64,000 nt of DNA from contig CALUJL010000015.1 of assembly GCA_944320955.1 (NCBI GenBank), forward strand, positions 1-64,000, read 5' to 3'. Source of the DNA: an uncultured Bacteroidaceae bacterium. GTDB taxonomy: Bacteria > Bacteroidota > Bacteroidia > Bacteroidales > Bacteroidaceae. Below the pieces are notes generated by a model, which searched no databases, had not been told where the DNA came from, and worked only from the letters and a program-made list of their open reading frames with translations. Positions 27,725-39,688 of this stretch are shown one piece after another. The translations under genes and the position numbers were made by a program. Every line of letters begins with the position of its first letter. Within the stretch, counting starts at the first letter, position 1.

Positions 27725-27776
27725 GCCGCCCCTTTCCCCGCAAACCCCTATTCACCCGTGCGCCGCCTCCTCCCCG

Positions 27777-27927
27777 AAGCGGCGCACCCTTTTTCCCGCC
27801 GCCCCGGCGGTTTACCAGGAAAGTCCCGCCACTCTTCCCGAAAAGCCCTGCCGCTTTCCCGAAAAAGCCCTGCCGCTTTTTACTAACGGCGCTGCCACTT
27901 CTCCGGGAAGGCCCTGCACCCCCTCCG
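27777..27927 (+). repeat. 22-bp tandem repeat array, about 7 copies, the longest in the window
   Basis: Reference bases occur at 27779, 27801, 27823, 27845, 27867, 27889 and 27911, always 22 nt apart. The first two copies are degenerate, the middle ones near consensus. It fills much of the 352-bp gap between the lipoprotein gene and pheT. The remaining 85 bp to the pheT promoter hold an A-run and no gene. Confidence 0.85.
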
Positions 27928-28011
27928 CCTCCCCCCTGTAAAGAACAGACAGAAGCAGCCCGGCAAATCAGGAAAAAACCTCCGGCAAACACCCAATTCA
28001 AAAAAAAAACG

Positions 28012-28019
28012 TAACTTTG
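28012..28019 (+). promoter_or_regulatory. -7 element for pheT
   Basis: TAACTTTG follows an A9 run and lies 57 nt before the pheT ATG. Confidence 0.55.
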
Positions 28020-28076
28020 CGCGCCTGCTTTTTTAGAAAAGCAGCCACGACAGAAAAAGAAAAACACAATCAAGAT

Positions 28077-30539
28077 ATGAACATCTCATACAACTGGCTG
28101 AAAGAATACATAGACTTCGACCTCACGGCCGAAGAAGTTGCCGCCACCCTCACCTCCATCGGTCTGGAAACCGGCAGCGTAGAAAAAATCCAGACCGTCA
28201 AGGGAGGCCTCGAAGGCCTGCTCATCGGCGAAGTACTGACCTGCGTGCCCCACCCCGACTCCGACCACTTGCACGTAACGACCGTAGACTTGGGCGACGG
28301 ACAGGCCACCCAAATCGTATGCGGCGCGCCCAACGTGGCCGCCGGGCAGAAGGTTGTGGTCGCCCCCATAGGCAGTGTGCTCTACGACGGGGACAAGCCC
28401 ATAAAAATGAAGAAGATGAAACTGCGCGGAGTGGAGTCGAACGGCATGATCTGCGCAGAAGACGAAATCGGAATCGGCTCCTCGCACGACGGAATCATCG
28501 TGCTCCCCGCCGAAGCCAAGGCCGGAACTCCCGCCAAGGACTACTACAACATAAAAGACGACTACCTCCTCGAAGTAGACATCACGCCCAACCGCGCCGA
28601 TGCCTGCTCCCACTACGGCGTAGCGCGCGACCTCTATGCCTACCTCAAGAGCCACGGAGCGCCGACCGCCCTGAAGAAACCCTCGGTAGAAGCCTTCCAT
28701 GTGGACAACCACGAGCTCGATATCGACATCGCGGTAGAGAATTCCGAAGCCTGCCCCCGCTATGCCGGCGTAAGCGTCAAGGGAGTGACCGTAAAGGAAA
28801 GCCCCGACTGGCTGAAGGAGCACCTTTCTGCCATCGGCCTGCGCCCGATCAACAACATCGTGGACATCACAAACTACATTCTCCACGCCTTCGGCCAGCC
28901 GCTGCACTGCTTCGACGCCGCAAAGGTAGGCCGGAAAGTAATAGTCAAGACACTCCCGACGGGAACCCCTTTCACTACGCTCGACGGAGTAGAGCGCAAA
29001 CTCGACGAACACGACCTCATGATCTGCAACGAGGCTGCCCCCATGTGCATCGGCGGCGTCTTTGGCGGACTGGACTCGGGGGTAACGGAAGAAACGGCCG
29101 ATGTTTTCCTCGAAAGCGCCTATTTCCATCCCACTTGGATTCGCAAAACAGCCAGAAGGCACGGGCTTAACACCGACGCCTCCTTCCGCTACGAGCGAGG
29201 GATAGACCCCAACGGACAAATCTACGCCCTGAAAATGGCAGCCCTGCTCGTGAAAGAACTGGCAGGGGGCACCATTTCGTCGGAAATCAAGGACATTTGC
29301 GGGAAACCGGCCGCGAATTTCCTCGTAGACCTCCCCTACGCGCAGGTAGACAGCCTGATCGGCAAGAAAATCCCGCACGAAACGATAAAAGACATCGTGA
29401 AAAGCCTGGAAATGGAAGTCCTCGACGAAAACGAAGCCGGGATCAAGCTCGCCGTGCCGCCCTACCGGGTAGATGTGCAGCGGCCCTGCGACGTAATCGA
29501 AGACATCCTCCGCATCTACGGCTACAACAATGTGGAAATCCCCACGACCCTCAAGTCGAGCCTCACGGTGAAAACCGACATCGACCGCAGCTACAAACTG
29601 CAGGACATACTCTCCGAACAGCTCGTCGGCTGCGGATTCTACGAAATCATGAACAACTCCCTGACCCGCGCGGCCTACTACGAGGGACTGACCACCTACC
29701 CCAAGGAAAACCTGGCCATGCTCCTCAACCCGCTCAGCTCGGACCTGAACGCCATGCGCCAGACACTTCTGTTCGGAGGACTGGAGAGCATAGCCCACAA
29801 CGCCAACCGCAAAAACGGGAACCTCCGCTTCTTCGAGTTCGGGAACACCTACTCTTTCCATGCCGACGAGCGGAAAGCCGGCAAGATACTCAGCCCCTAC
29901 TCCGAAGCCATGCACATGGGCCTCTGGCTGACGGGCAAGAAAACCGTGAACTCCTGGGCACACCCCAACGAGGAGAGCAGCATCTACGAGCTGAAAGCCT
30001 ACGTGGAAAACCTCTTCACCCGCGCAGGGCTCGACCGCCACAAGCTCTCCGTAAAACAGCAGGGGGCAGATGACCTGTTCGCCGCCTCGCTCGACTACGC
30101 CCTGCCCGGCGGCAAACTGCTCGCCCGCATAGGCGTCGTGGCCCACAAAGTGCAAAAGGCGTTCGACATAGACCAGCCCGTCTACTACGCCGACATCCAT
30201 TGGGGCCGGCTCTCCGACAGCGTGAAAGACGAAAAGATAAGCTACCAGGAACTCTCGCGCTTCCCCGCCGTGAAGAGGGATCTGGCACTTCTCGTAGACT
30301 CCGCCACCTCTTTCGCCGAAATCGAGAAGATAGCTTACGAAACCGAGCGCAAACTGCTGAAAAACGTCTGGCTCTTCGACGTCTACGAAGGCAAGAACCT
30401 GGAATCCGGCAAGAAGTCGTATGCCGTGAGCTTCCTCCTCCAGGACGAAAACCAGACGCTGACCGAAAAACAGATAGAGAAAGTCATGCAGCGGCTCATA
30501 CAAAACTTCCAGGCCAAGCTCGGCGCACAACTGAGATAA
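28077..30539 (+). CDS. pheT: Phenylalanine-tRNA ligase beta subunit
   Basis: An 820-residue PheT, full length. Domains in order: N-terminal part with MNISYNWLKEYI, EMAP-II-like tRNA-binding fold (about 40-155), B3/B4 editing domain (about 210-390), B5 domain (about 405-475), catalytic-like core, and C-terminal ferredoxin-fold anticodon-binding domain (about 725-820). The start is the conserved MNIS; upstream in-frame codons overlap the promoter. pheS is not in the window. yebC follows after 62 nt. Confidence 0.97.
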   Translation: MNISYNWLKEYIDFDLTAEEVAATLTSIGLETGSVEKIQTVKGGLEGLLIGEVLTCVPHPDSDHLHVTTVDLGDGQATQIVCGAPNVAAGQKVVVAPIGSVLYDGDKPIKMKKMKLRGVESNGMICAEDEIGIGSSHDGIIVLPAEAKAGTPAKDYYNIKDDYLLEVDITPNRADACSHYGVARDLYAYLKSHGAPTALKKPSVEAFHVDNHELDIDIAVENSEACPRYAGVSVKGVTVKESPDWLKEHLSAIGLRPINNIVDITNYILHAFGQPLHCFDAAKVGRKVIVKTLPTGTPFTTLDGVERKLDEHDLMICNEAAPMCIGGVFGGLDSGVTEETADVFLESAYFHPTWIRKTARRHGLNTDASFRYERGIDPNGQIYALKMAALLVKELAGGTISSEIKDICGKPAANFLVDLPYAQVDSLIGKKIPHETIKDIVKSLEMEVLDENEAGIKLAVPPYRVDVQRPCDVIEDILRIYGYNNVEIPTTLKSSLTVKTDIDRSYKLQDILSEQLVGCGFYEIMNNSLTRAAYYEGLTTYPKENLAMLLNPLSSDLNAMRQTLLFGGLESIAHNANRKNGNLRFFEFGNTYSFHADERKAGKILSPYSEAMHMGLWLTGKKTVNSWAHPNEESSIYELKAYVENLFTRAGLDRHKLSVKQQGADDLFAASLDYALPGGKLLARIGVVAHKVQKAFDIDQPVYYADIHWGRLSDSVKDEKISYQELSRFPAVKRDLALLVDSATSFAEIEKIAYETERKLLKNVWLFDVYEGKNLESGKKSYAVSFLLQDENQTLTEKQIEKVMQRLIQNFQAKLGAQLR

Positions 30540-30601
30540 AGGCAGGAACGAGGAATAACGACAGAATAAAAACAAAAAACACATAATACTTACACCACAA
30601 T

Positions 30602-31330
30602 ATGGGAAGAGCGTTTGAATACAGAAAAGCAACAAAACTGAAAAGATGGGGCAACATGGCCCGTACCTTCACCCGCATCGGCAAGCAGATAGCCATCGCC
30701 GTGAAAGCCGGCGGCCCCGATCCGGAAAACAACCCGCACCTGCGCGCCATCATCGTGACCGCCAAGCGGGAAAACATGCCCAAGGACAACATAGAACGCG
30801 CCATCAAAAACGCGATGGGCAAGGACCAAAAGGACTATAAGGAGATGAACTACGAGGGATACGGCCCCTATGGCATCGCCATCTTCGTAGAGACTGCCAC
30901 CGACAACACCACCCGCACCGTGGCCAACGTGCGCAGCATCTTCAACAAGTTCGGCGGCTCGCTCGGAACTTCCGGCAGCCTCGACTTCCTTTTCAACCAT
31001 AAATCCGTCTTTACCATTGCCCCGAAGGAGGGAACCTCGGTGGAAGACCTGATTCTGGAGCTCATCGATTACGGAGTGGACGAAGACTACGACGAGGAAG
31101 ACGGCGAGATTACGATCTACGGCGAGTTCCAATCGTTCAACGCCATACAGAAATATCTGGAAGACAACGGCTACGAGATAAAAAGCTCCGAGTTTACCCG
31201 CATCCCCACCGACCAGAAAGACGTTACCCCCGAGCAGCGCGAGACAATCGACAAGATGGTGGAGCGCCTGGAAGAAGACGAAGACGTGCAAAGCGTATAT
31301 ACCAACATGAAACCGGAGGAAGGGGAATAA
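30602..31330 (+). CDS. YebC/PmpR-family translation-associated protein
   Basis: A 242-residue YebC/TACO1-family protein. Family members have been described as transcription regulators and, more recently, as factors easing ribosome stalling on proline runs. Conserved features: start MGRAFEYRKATKLKRW, FTRIGKQI, the NMPKDNIERAI helix and the YEGYGPYGIAIFVE strand. The C-terminus is acidic. It lies after pheT and 22 nt before a TSCPD gene on the same strand. Confidence 0.93.
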   Translation: MGRAFEYRKATKLKRWGNMARTFTRIGKQIAIAVKAGGPDPENNPHLRAIIVTAKRENMPKDNIERAIKNAMGKDQKDYKEMNYEGYGPYGIAIFVETATDNTTRTVANVRSIFNKFGGSLGTSGSLDFLFNHKSVFTIAPKEGTSVEDLILELIDYGVDEDYDEEDGEITIYGEFQSFNAIQKYLEDNGYEIKSSEFTRIPTDQKDVTPEQRETIDKMVERLEEDEDVQSVYTNMKPEEGE

Positions 31331-31352
31331 CCCCGCCGCCTGCGCCAGAGGA

Positions 31353-31613
31353 ATGGAATACCACTACAAAACCCACGGGACGTGCAGCACCGACATCTTC
31401 GTGGACGTCGAAGACAACGTCGTGCGCCGCGTACAGTTCGAAGGAGGCTGCAACGGAAACCTGCAGGCCGTGTCGCGCCTGGTAGAAGGCCTTACGGTAG
31501 ACGAAGTACTCGCCCGGCTGGAGCACATACGCTGCGGCATGCGCCGCACCTCCTGCCCCGACCAACTCTGCCAGGCACTGCGCCAGATGAGGGAGAACGA
31601 GGCACAGCAATAA
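31353..31613 (+). CDS. TSCPD-domain protein (TIGR03905-like)
   Basis: An 86-residue protein with the TSCPD motif (RRTSCPDQLCQAL) and a Cys-rich layout (GTCSTD, EGGCNGN, HIRCGM). A TSCPD domain also occurs at the C-terminus of some ribonucleotide reductases; stand-alone members have no established function, and the cysteines suggest metal binding. It lies 22 nt after yebC. Confidence 0.8.
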   Translation: MEYHYKTHGTCSTDIFVDVEDNVVRRVQFEGGCNGNLQAVSRLVEGLTVDEVLARLEHIRCGMRRTSCPDQLCQALRQMRENEAQQ

Positions 31614-31683
31614 ACACATTCCCCCACGAGAAGAATCGAAGGAGAGCCCGTCGCACACCGCACGCCGGCCCTCCTTCTTCTTT

Positions 31684-31806
31684 TTATCCCCGCCGCTTCC
31701 GCCGGAAAGCCCCGGCACTTTCCCGCAAAAGCCCTGCCGCTTTTCCACAAAAGCCCTGCCACTTCCTGAAGAAAGCGCCGCCCCTTTCCCCCGCAACTTT
31801 TACCCA
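31684..31806 (+). repeat. 22-bp tandem repeat array, 5-6 copies, upstream of mntH
   Basis: Reference bases at 31687, 31709, 31731, 31753, 31775 and (degenerate) 31797, all 22 nt apart. The array ends about 33 bp before the mntH -7 element. Confidence 0.85.
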
Positions 31807-31838
31807 AAAATGGGGAGGCCACTACCGCCCCTTTTCCG

Positions 31839-31846
31839 TATCTTTG
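31839..31846 (+). promoter_or_regulatory. -7 element for mntH
   Basis: TATCTTTG, 39 nt before the ATG at 31886. Confidence 0.6.
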
Positions 31847-31885
31847 CGCCCGGGACAAAAAACCGCGACAAACCGAAAGAAAAAG

Positions 31886-33154
31886 ATGAAAAACTTCCTG
31901 AAAGACCTGCGCCGGCGCGACCACAAACGCTACCTCGGCGGACTCGACATCCTGCGCTACATCGGCCCGGGAATGCTCGTGACCGTAGGATTCATCGACC
32001 CCGGAAACTGGGCGTCGAACTTCGCCGCCGGATCCGGCTATGGCTACGGACTGCTCTGGGTAGTAACCCTTTCGACCGTCATGCTCGTCATTCTCCAGCA
32101 CAACGTGGCCCATCTGGGAATCGTCACCGGGCTCTGCCTTTCGGAAGCCGCCATGCGCTACGCGCCGCGGTGGATTTCCCTGCCGGTGCTGGGCTCTGCC
32201 GTATTCGCCTCCATCTCCACGTCGCTGGCCGAGATACTAGGCGGCGCCATTGCGCTGGAAATGCTCCTCGGCATACCCATACGCTGGGGCGCGGTGCTGA
32301 CGACGGTCACGGTGCTCATCATGCTTTTCAGCAACTCCTACAAGCGCATCGAACGCGTCATCATCGGTTTCGTCTCCATCATAGGACTTTCCTTCATCTA
32401 CGAGCTCTTTCTGGTCGACATCGACTGGCCCGCCGCCGCACGCGGCTGGGTTACGCCCCGCCTGCCCGGGGGAAGCATCTTCATCATCATGAGCGTCCTG
32501 GGAGCGGTGGTCATGCCGCACAATCTCTTCCTGCACTCCGAAATCATCCAGAGCCACGAATACCACAAACGCGGCAAGATGTCCATCAGGCAGGCCCTGA
32601 AATTCGAATTCCTCGACACGCTCTTCTCCATGAGCATAGGCTGGGCCATCAACAGCGCCATGGTATTGCTGGCCGCCGCAGCCTTCTTCGGCAGCGGCAC
32701 TGCCCCGGTGGAAGAACTCGGGCAGGCGCAGTCGCTCCTCGTCCCCCTGCTGGGCGAAAACGCGGCCGGCATCTTCGCCCTGGCACTGCTGCTGGCCGGC
32801 ATCTCCTCCACCCTGACCAGCGGCATGGCCGCAGGTTCCATCTTCTCCGGGCTCTTCGGCGAATCCTACAACCTGCGCGACACGCACTCGCAGGCAGGCG
32901 TCGTCCTCTCGCTCGGCATCGCGCTGCTCGCCATCTTCTTCATCAGCGACCCCTTCCAGGGCCTGATCATCTCCCAGATGCTGCTGAGCATACAACTCCC
33001 CTTCACCATCTTCCTGCAGGTCGGCCTCACTTCCTCGCCGAGAGTCATGGGCGAATACGCCAATTCCCCCCGCAGCCGCATCCTGCTCTACAGCATTGCA
33101 GCCATCGTCTCGGCACTGAACCTCTACCTTTTCTACAGCGCAATAGCCGGGTAG
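31886..33154 (+). CDS. mntH: Nramp-family divalent metal transporter
   Basis: A proton-coupled Mn/Fe importer of 422 residues with about 11 transmembrane helices. The Nramp signatures are intact: GFIDPGNWASN in TM1 (DPGN metal site) and VVMPHNLFLHS in TM6 (MPH; the Met selects transition metals over Ca/Mg). ATG 31886 is set by the conserved N-terminus and a -7 element 39 nt upstream. No Fur-box or manganese riboswitch is evident. The gene converges on dapA through a shared terminator. Confidence 0.94.
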   Translation: MKNFLKDLRRRDHKRYLGGLDILRYIGPGMLVTVGFIDPGNWASNFAAGSGYGYGLLWVVTLSTVMLVILQHNVAHLGIVTGLCLSEAAMRYAPRWISLPVLGSAVFASISTSLAEILGGAIALEMLLGIPIRWGAVLTTVTVLIMLFSNSYKRIERVIIGFVSIIGLSFIYELFLVDIDWPAAARGWVTPRLPGGSIFIIMSVLGAVVMPHNLFLHSEIIQSHEYHKRGKMSIRQALKFEFLDTLFSMSIGWAINSAMVLLAAAAFFGSGTAPVEELGQAQSLLVPLLGENAAGIFALALLLAGISSTLTSGMAAGSIFSGLFGESYNLRDTHSQAGVVLSLGIALLAIFFISDPFQGLIISQMLLSIQLPFTIFLQVGLTSSPRVMGEYANSPRSRILLYSIAAIVSALNLYLFYSAIAG

Positions 33155-33177
33155 ACGCAAGGCAAACAGCCGGAAGA

Positions 33178-33240
33178 CAAAAAGCACGGGAGAGGAAGCG
33201 CTGCCTGTTTCAGCAGAATCTTCCTCTCCCGTGCTTTCTC
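33178..33240. terminator. Bidirectional terminator between mntH and dapA
   Basis: A perfect 18-bp stem (33181-33198 with 33220-33237), flanked by A-run and T-rich sequence. Confidence 0.88.
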
Positions 33241-33268
33241 CGGACCTGCCCTACCGGGCAACAGCGGC

Positions 33269-34162
33269 TCAGCACTTGATGCCTAACTGGTGGAGTACTT
33301 CGCGGATCTCCTCATAAGTTGTCAGGCGCGTAGGCACAAGAGGCAGGCGGAGCTTGTTTTTTATCAGCCCCATGCTGTGCATCATGGCTTTCACGCCGGC
33401 CGGATTGCCGTCGACGAAGAGCAACTTGAAAAGCTCGGCAAACCGCTGGTGAATAGCCAAGGCGTTCCGGAAGTCGCCCGCCAGGGCCAAGCGCGTCATC
33501 TGGCTGAATTCCCGCGGAAAGGCATTCCCGATGACCGAAATCACGCCCACGGCTCCCAGCGTGATGAGGGGGTACGTGATGCCGTCGTCGCCGGAAAGCA
33601 CCTCGAACGTGTCGGGTTTGTTCTTTATGATGTCGTCTATCTGCCCGAAGTTGCCGGAGGCTTCCTTGATGCCGATGATGTTCTGGCAGTCGCGCGCCAG
33701 GCGGAGCGTCGTTTCGGCAGTCATGTTCACGCCCGTGCGGCCGGGGACGTTGTAAAGTATCACCGGTTTCCGGCTGGCGGCCGCAATCGTGCGGAAATGC
33801 TGGTACATCCCTTCCTGCGAGGGCTTGTTGTAGAAAGGAACTACGGAGAGTATCGCGTCGATTCCCTGCAGGTCGTCGTGTTCCAACTGCTCGACCACCA
33901 TGCGCGTGTTGTTGCCCCCTACACCCATTACGATAGGGATTCGTCCGTTTACCCGCTCCACTATCAGCCGGCGTATCTCGGCTTTCTCGTCCGGGGAGAG
34001 CGTGGGCGTCTCCGCCGTGGTGGCCAGGATGACAAGAAAGTCAGTGCCGTTGGACAATTGGAAGTCTATCAATCGGGTTATCGCTTCATAATCGACGCTT
34101 TCGTCTTCATTGAATGGAGTAATGAACGCCACTCCCATTCCTTTGAGCTTGGACTGTATCAT
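33269..34162 (-). CDS. dapA: 4-hydroxy-tetrahydrodipicolinate synthase
   Basis: DapA condenses pyruvate with aspartate semialdehyde, the first committed step to lysine and diaminopimelate. The 297-residue TIM-barrel has the catalytic Lys in GIKEASG, the catalytic Tyr in ILYNVPGRTG and the TTAETPTL loop. A -7 element lies 35 nt upstream. It follows ligA on the same strand (57-nt gap) but has its own promoter. Confidence 0.96.
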   Translation of the reverse strand: MIQSKLKGMGVAFITPFNEDESVDYEAITRLIDFQLSNGTDFLVILATTAETPTLSPDEKAEIRRLIVERVNGRIPIVMGVGGNNTRMVVEQLEHDDLQGIDAILSVVPFYNKPSQEGMYQHFRTIAAASRKPVILYNVPGRTGVNMTAETTLRLARDCQNIIGIKEASGNFGQIDDIIKNKPDTFEVLSGDDGITYPLITLGAVGVISVIGNAFPREFSQMTRLALAGDFRNALAIHQRFAELFKLLFVDGNPAGVKAMMHSMGLIKNKLRLPLVPTRLTTYEEIREVLHQLGIKC

Positions 34163-34197
34163 ATCGGATATAGGTCTTCTTTGTACGTTTGGAGATG

Positions 34198-34205
34198 CAA
34201 AATTA
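34198..34205 (-). promoter_or_regulatory. -7 element for dapA
   Basis: TAATTTTG on the minus strand, 35 nt before the dapA start; it lies just beyond the ligA stop codon. Confidence 0.55.
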
Positions 34206-34219
34206 GTGTTTTTCGCAAG

Positions 34220-36448
<2,229 letters not shown>

Positions 36449-36457
36449 CTAAAATCC

Positions 36458-37132
36458 ATGCGAATAGACATCATCACCGTACTGCCCGAAATGATCGAAG
36501 GCTTCCTGAACTGCAGTATTCTCAAGCGCGCGCAAGACAAAGGACTGGCCGAAATATGCCTCCACTACCTGCGCGACTTCACCCACGACAAGCACCGCCG
36601 GGTCGACGACTACCCGTATGGCGGCATTGCGGGCATGGTGATGAAAATCGAGCCGATAGAAAATTGTATCAACTTCTTGAAGTCGCAACGGGAATACGAC
36701 GACATAATTTTTACCACCCCCGACGGGGAACAGTTCTCGCAGCCCATGGCCAACGAGTTGTCGCTGAAGAAAAACCTGATTATCCTCTGCGGACACTTCA
36801 AAGGCATCGACTACCGCATCCGGGAGCACCTCATCACGCGCGAAATCAGCATAGGCGACTACGTGCTGACCGGTGGCGAACTGGCGGCTGCCGTCATGAC
36901 GGACGCCATCGTGCGCCTGCTGCCCGGAGTGATAAGCGATGAGCAATCGGCCCTTTCCGACTCGTTCCAGGACAATCTGCTGGCCCCGCCTGTCTATACC
37001 CGCCCGGCGGACTACAAGGGATGGAAGGTGCCCGAGGTTTTGCTCTCCGGCCACGAGGCTAAAATACTGGAGTGGAATCTGAACCAGGCTTACGAGCGGA
37101 CCAAACGCCTCCGGCCGGATCTGCTCAAGTAA
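36458..37132 (+). CDS. trmD: tRNA (guanine-37-N1)-methyltransferase
   Basis: TrmD methylates G37 next to the anticodon and prevents +1 frameshifting. The 224-residue SPOUT enzyme shows the deep-knot motifs [12 protein letters not shown] and [20 protein letters not shown], and a C-terminal [13 protein letters not shown]. The start [11 protein letters not shown] is conserved and lies 23 nt after the -7 element. It is not in the usual rpsP-rimM-trmD-rplS operon. Confidence 0.96.
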   Translation: MRIDIITVLPEMIEGFLNCSILKRAQDKGLAEICLHYLRDFTHDKHRRVDDYPYGGIAGMVMKIEPIENCINFLKSQREYDDIIFTTPDGEQFSQPMANELSLKKNLIILCGHFKGIDYRIREHLITREISIGDYVLTGGELAAAVMTDAIVRLLPGVISDEQSALSDSFQDNLLAPPVYTRPADYKGWKVPEVLLSGHEAKILEWNLNQAYERTKRLRPDLLK

Positions 37133-37167
37133 AGATAGTTTCCTCCACTCAGACAGCCCGGGGAAAG

Positions 37168-37215
37168 AAAAGTCCTGCATGAATCCGAAATTTCATGCAG
37201 GGCTTTTTCCTTTTT
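37168..37215 (+). terminator. Repeat-derived terminator after trmD
   Basis: A 14-bp stem between AAGTCCTGCATGAA (37170-37183) and TTCATGCAGGGCTT (37192-37205), with one G-T wobble, is followed by a T-rich tail. The two arms are neighbouring repeat copies of opposite form. Confidence 0.75.
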
Positions 37216-37250
37216 CATGCAGGGCTTTTCGCCAAAAGCCCTTGCGCAAT
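37168..37250. repeat. 22-bp repeat array, 4 copies of alternating form, acting as terminator region
   Basis: Reference bases at 37172, 37194, 37216 and 37238 keep the 22-nt period. Copies 1 and 4 are forward type; copies 2 and 3 are reverse type (CATGCAGGGCTTTT). The first two pair into a hairpin. It lies between convergent trmD and pyrD. Confidence 0.8.
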
Positions 37251-37340
37251 CCACGACTTCTCCACACTGACGCATACGAAAAACGAGGAGTAAAGCGCAA
37301 AGCGCCCTACTCCTCGCCTGGGGGATATTCTACGCCTGAA

Positions 37341-38252
37341 CTAAAGTTCCAAAGCGCCGACTATTTCCTGCACAGAAGAATAATGATGGCGGTCGAGATA
37401 ATCGTTGATTCCATCAATAACTTTTACACACGTTGCGGGGTCAATGAAGTTGGCCGTCCCTATCTGAATGGCCGACGCACCTGCAAGGAAAAACTCGATG
37501 GCATCGGTGGCATTCATGATTCCGCCTAATCCGATTACGGGAATCTTTACAGCCTTTGCCACCTGCCAGACCATCCGCAAGGCAATCGGCTTCACGGCCG
37601 GGCCGCTCAGTCCGCCGGTCACGGTGGAAAGCAACGGCCGGCGGCGCTCCGCATCGATGGCCATTCCCAACAACGTATTGATGAGCGAAACGCTGTCGGC
37701 ACCGGCAGCTTCCACAGCGCAGGCTATCTCCGCAATGTTCGTCACGTTTGGCGAAAGCTTCACGATGAGGGTCTTGTCGTACACCTTGCGGACTGCCGAG
37801 ACCACCTCTGCCGCACCCTTGGCGGAGACGCCGAAAGCCATTCCGCCCTGCTTCACATTGGGGCAAGAGATGTTCAGCTCGATGGCAGGAATCTTCTCCA
37901 AACTGTTGATCATACGGGCAGTTTCAGCGTAATCTTCCACTGCCGAACCGGACACGTTGACTATCATATTGGTGTCTATGCCGCTAATCTGCGGATAAAT
38001 GTATTCACAGAAATACTCTACTCCCTTGTTCTGCAGGCCAACGGCATTCAGCATACCCGAGGGCGTCTCGGCCATCCGCGGATAAGGGTTGCCCTCGCGG
38101 TGATAGCGGGTAGTGCCCTTCACGATAATCCCGCCGATACGCGAAATGTCCATAAAGTCTTCGAACTCAAGACCATATCCAAATGTACCCGAGGCCGTCA
38201 TCACCGGGTTTTTCATCTGTAACTTTCCTATCTGTACGCTCAATTCTGCCAT
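37341..38252 (-). CDS. pyrD: Dihydroorotate dehydrogenase, class 1B catalytic subunit
   Basis: PyrD oxidises dihydroorotate to orotate in pyrimidine synthesis; class 1B enzymes use NAD through PyrK. The 303-residue FMN TIM-barrel has [11 protein letters not shown] with the class 1 catalytic Cys, LSPNVTNI and the FMN-phosphate loops [11 protein letters not shown] and GASAIQIGT. The start at 38252 overlaps the 3' end of pyrK by 13 nt, indicating translational coupling. Confidence 0.95.
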   Translation of the reverse strand: MAELSVQIGKLQMKNPVMTASGTFGYGLEFEDFMDISRIGGIIVKGTTRYHREGNPYPRMAETPSGMLNAVGLQNKGVEYFCEYIYPQISGIDTNMIVNVSGSAVEDYAETARMINSLEKIPAIELNISCPNVKQGGMAFGVSAKGAAEVVSAVRKVYDKTLIVKLSPNVTNIAEIACAVEAAGADSVSLINTLLGMAIDAERRRPLLSTVTGGLSGPAVKPIALRMVWQVAKAVKIPVIGLGGIMNATDAIEFFLAGASAIQIGTANFIDPATCVKVIDGINDYLDRHHYSSVQEIVGALEL

Positions 38253-39040
38253 AACAAATCCTCCGTATTGAATACCGGGCCTTCCTTGCACACGCATTTA
38301 TGCCCTTCTTTTGTATTTTCCACACAGCAGAGACACGCTCCGACACCGCACGCCATCTTGTTTTCCAGCGAGACTTCACAAGGAATGCGCCCCGCAGCAG
38401 CGGCATACGCGGCCACGGCCTGCATCATAGGCTTGGGGCCGCAGGAATAAATCCACGAGAACTTCCGGCTCTGAAGCACGCTGTGGTGCACCACAAAGCC
38501 CCGTTCGCCCTGCGAGCCGTCTTCCGTGGTCGTGAAAAGTTCTCCTATTTTTGAGAATTCCTCCAGTTCCAGAAGATCGCCGGCTGTCCGCGCACCCAAA
38601 AGGAAGACAGGCTTATAACCCCTCTTCTTCAGCTCGCTGCCCAAAAACAAAAGCGGCGCAGTGCCTACGCCGCCACCGACCAGCAGGAGGGAAGCATCGT
38701 CCGAAACTTTGGGAAACTGCGCGCCGGACATCGTGAAGGAATTGCCCAACGGAAGTACGGCATTCAGCGTATCCCCCTCACGCAATAAGCCCAAAGCGCG
38801 GGTGCCGTCACCAATCATCCGAATAAGAAACCATACTTCATTTCGCTCATAATCAACGAAATTGATAGATATCGGCCGACGAAGGAAAGTAGTTTTCGAA
38901 GCATCCACCCGAAGTTCGGCAAACTGCCCCGGGCACATTTCCGGCAAAGCAGCATCGGGATTCGTCAACTTCAGCAGCACATACTCCCGATGAAGCAGCT
39001 GACGCTCCACTACATGTAAATCCAAAATAAATTTCTTCAT
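38240..39040 (-). CDS. pyrK: Dihydroorotate dehydrogenase electron-transfer subunit
   Basis: PyrK carries FAD and a [2Fe-2S] cluster and passes electrons from dihydroorotate (via PyrD) to NAD. The 266-residue protein has an FAD-binding RPISINF motif, the NAD-binding [15 protein letters not shown] and the cluster ligands [11 protein letters not shown] with a later Cys. It heads the pyrKD operon, behind a leader of about 140 nt that has attenuator-like structure. Confidence 0.94.
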   Translation of the reverse strand: MKKFILDLHVVERQLLHREYVLLKLTNPDAALPEMCPGQFAELRVDASKTTFLRRPISINFVDYERNEVWFLIRMIGDGTRALGLLREGDTLNAVLPLGNSFTMSGAQFPKVSDDASLLLVGGGVGTAPLLFLGSELKKRGYKPVFLLGARTAGDLLELEEFSKIGELFTTTEDGSQGERGFVVHHSVLQSRKFSWIYSCGPKPMMQAVAAYAAAAGRIPCEVSLENKMACGVGACLCCVENTKEGHKCVCKEGPVFNTEDLLWQN

Positions 39041-39183
39041 ATCCCTAATTTAGTAAGTAGCATACAAAAAGGACATTCCCGCCCATTCCTGTTTCAAACA
39101 GGGAATAAAGCAAGAACATCCCACACAAGACTCCCGGGTAATTTCTATAGCACTATCCATAAAGCCCTTATCCATTTTCAGGG
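39041..39183 (-). promoter_or_regulatory. Possible attenuator leader of pyrKD
   Basis: The predicted transcript from the -7 element at 39184-39191 has a leader of about 140 nt. Within it ATTCCC (39101-39106) can pair either with the nearby AGGAAT (39085 side) or with GGGAAT (39075-39080). The second pairing is followed by GTCC and five T residues, as in an intrinsic terminator. These two pairings exclude each other. This is structure seen by eye only. Confidence 0.35.
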
Positions 39184-39191
39184 CAAAGATA
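39184..39191 (-). promoter_or_regulatory. -7 element for pyrKD
   Basis: TATCTTTG on the minus strand, adjoining the stop codon of the upstream HTH gene. Confidence 0.55.
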
Positions 39192-39193
39192 AG

Positions 39194-39667
39194 CTAATTT
39201 TCCGGTTTAAATATCTCATAAGTATTATCGTCGAAGAAGATTCTTATTTCAGTCACTCGCCGAGGAGGCTTCTCCACATACTTAACAACCTCTCTCACTG
39301 GCATCTCCGGCATATTTTGCCTACTTCTTAATGCCATTTCCTTTGAATTTTCGGGAAGTTCCCCTGCAGGATCCGGGAAAATCTCATTCTCAGAAGGCAG
39401 AGAAGACGGTGAATGCACCGCTTGAAAGGGCTGTTCATCCTCCATTTCTCCTCTCCCATTAAGAAGCCACTGAATGCTTATATCTGGAAAACGATTGATA
39501 ATCTTCATAATAACATCCAGACTCGGATTGTTTCGCCCTTGGGAAATGTGAGTAATTGTAGCACGGCCCACCCCTATGGCTTCGGCAAAATCGGCCAAAT
39601 TCATTCCCTTCTTCTGGCGAATCATGTCGATTCTATTTTTTATTACAGACAAATCGTTCGTCTCCAT
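39194..39667 (-). CDS. XRE-family helix-turn-helix regulator
   Basis: A 157-residue protein. The N-terminal Cro/CI-type HTH (about 8-65) shows IRQKKGMNLADFAEAIGVGR and ATITHISQGRNNPSLDVI. A variable linker and a short C-terminal segment (VTEIRIFFDDNTYEIFKP) follow; the latter may be a dimerisation or ligand element. The ATG at 39667 places the start 22 nt after a perfect promoter. It is a single gene flanked upstream by an AT-rich desert. The target is unknown. Confidence 0.8.
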   Translation of the reverse strand: METNDLSVIKNRIDMIRQKKGMNLADFAEAIGVGRATITHISQGRNNPSLDVIMKIINRFPDISIQWLLNGRGEMEDEQPFQAVHSPSSLPSENEIFPDPAGELPENSKEMALRSRQNMPEMPVREVVKYVEKPPRRVTEIRIFFDDNTYEIFKPEN

Positions 39668-39688
39668 AGCACCTTCTAATATTCGATA

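Noticed and set aside
27777..27927. Repeat array considered as a CRISPR locus
   Set aside because: Copies are directly tandem with a 22-bp period and no unique spacers of about 30 bp, they are degenerate, and no cas gene is present.
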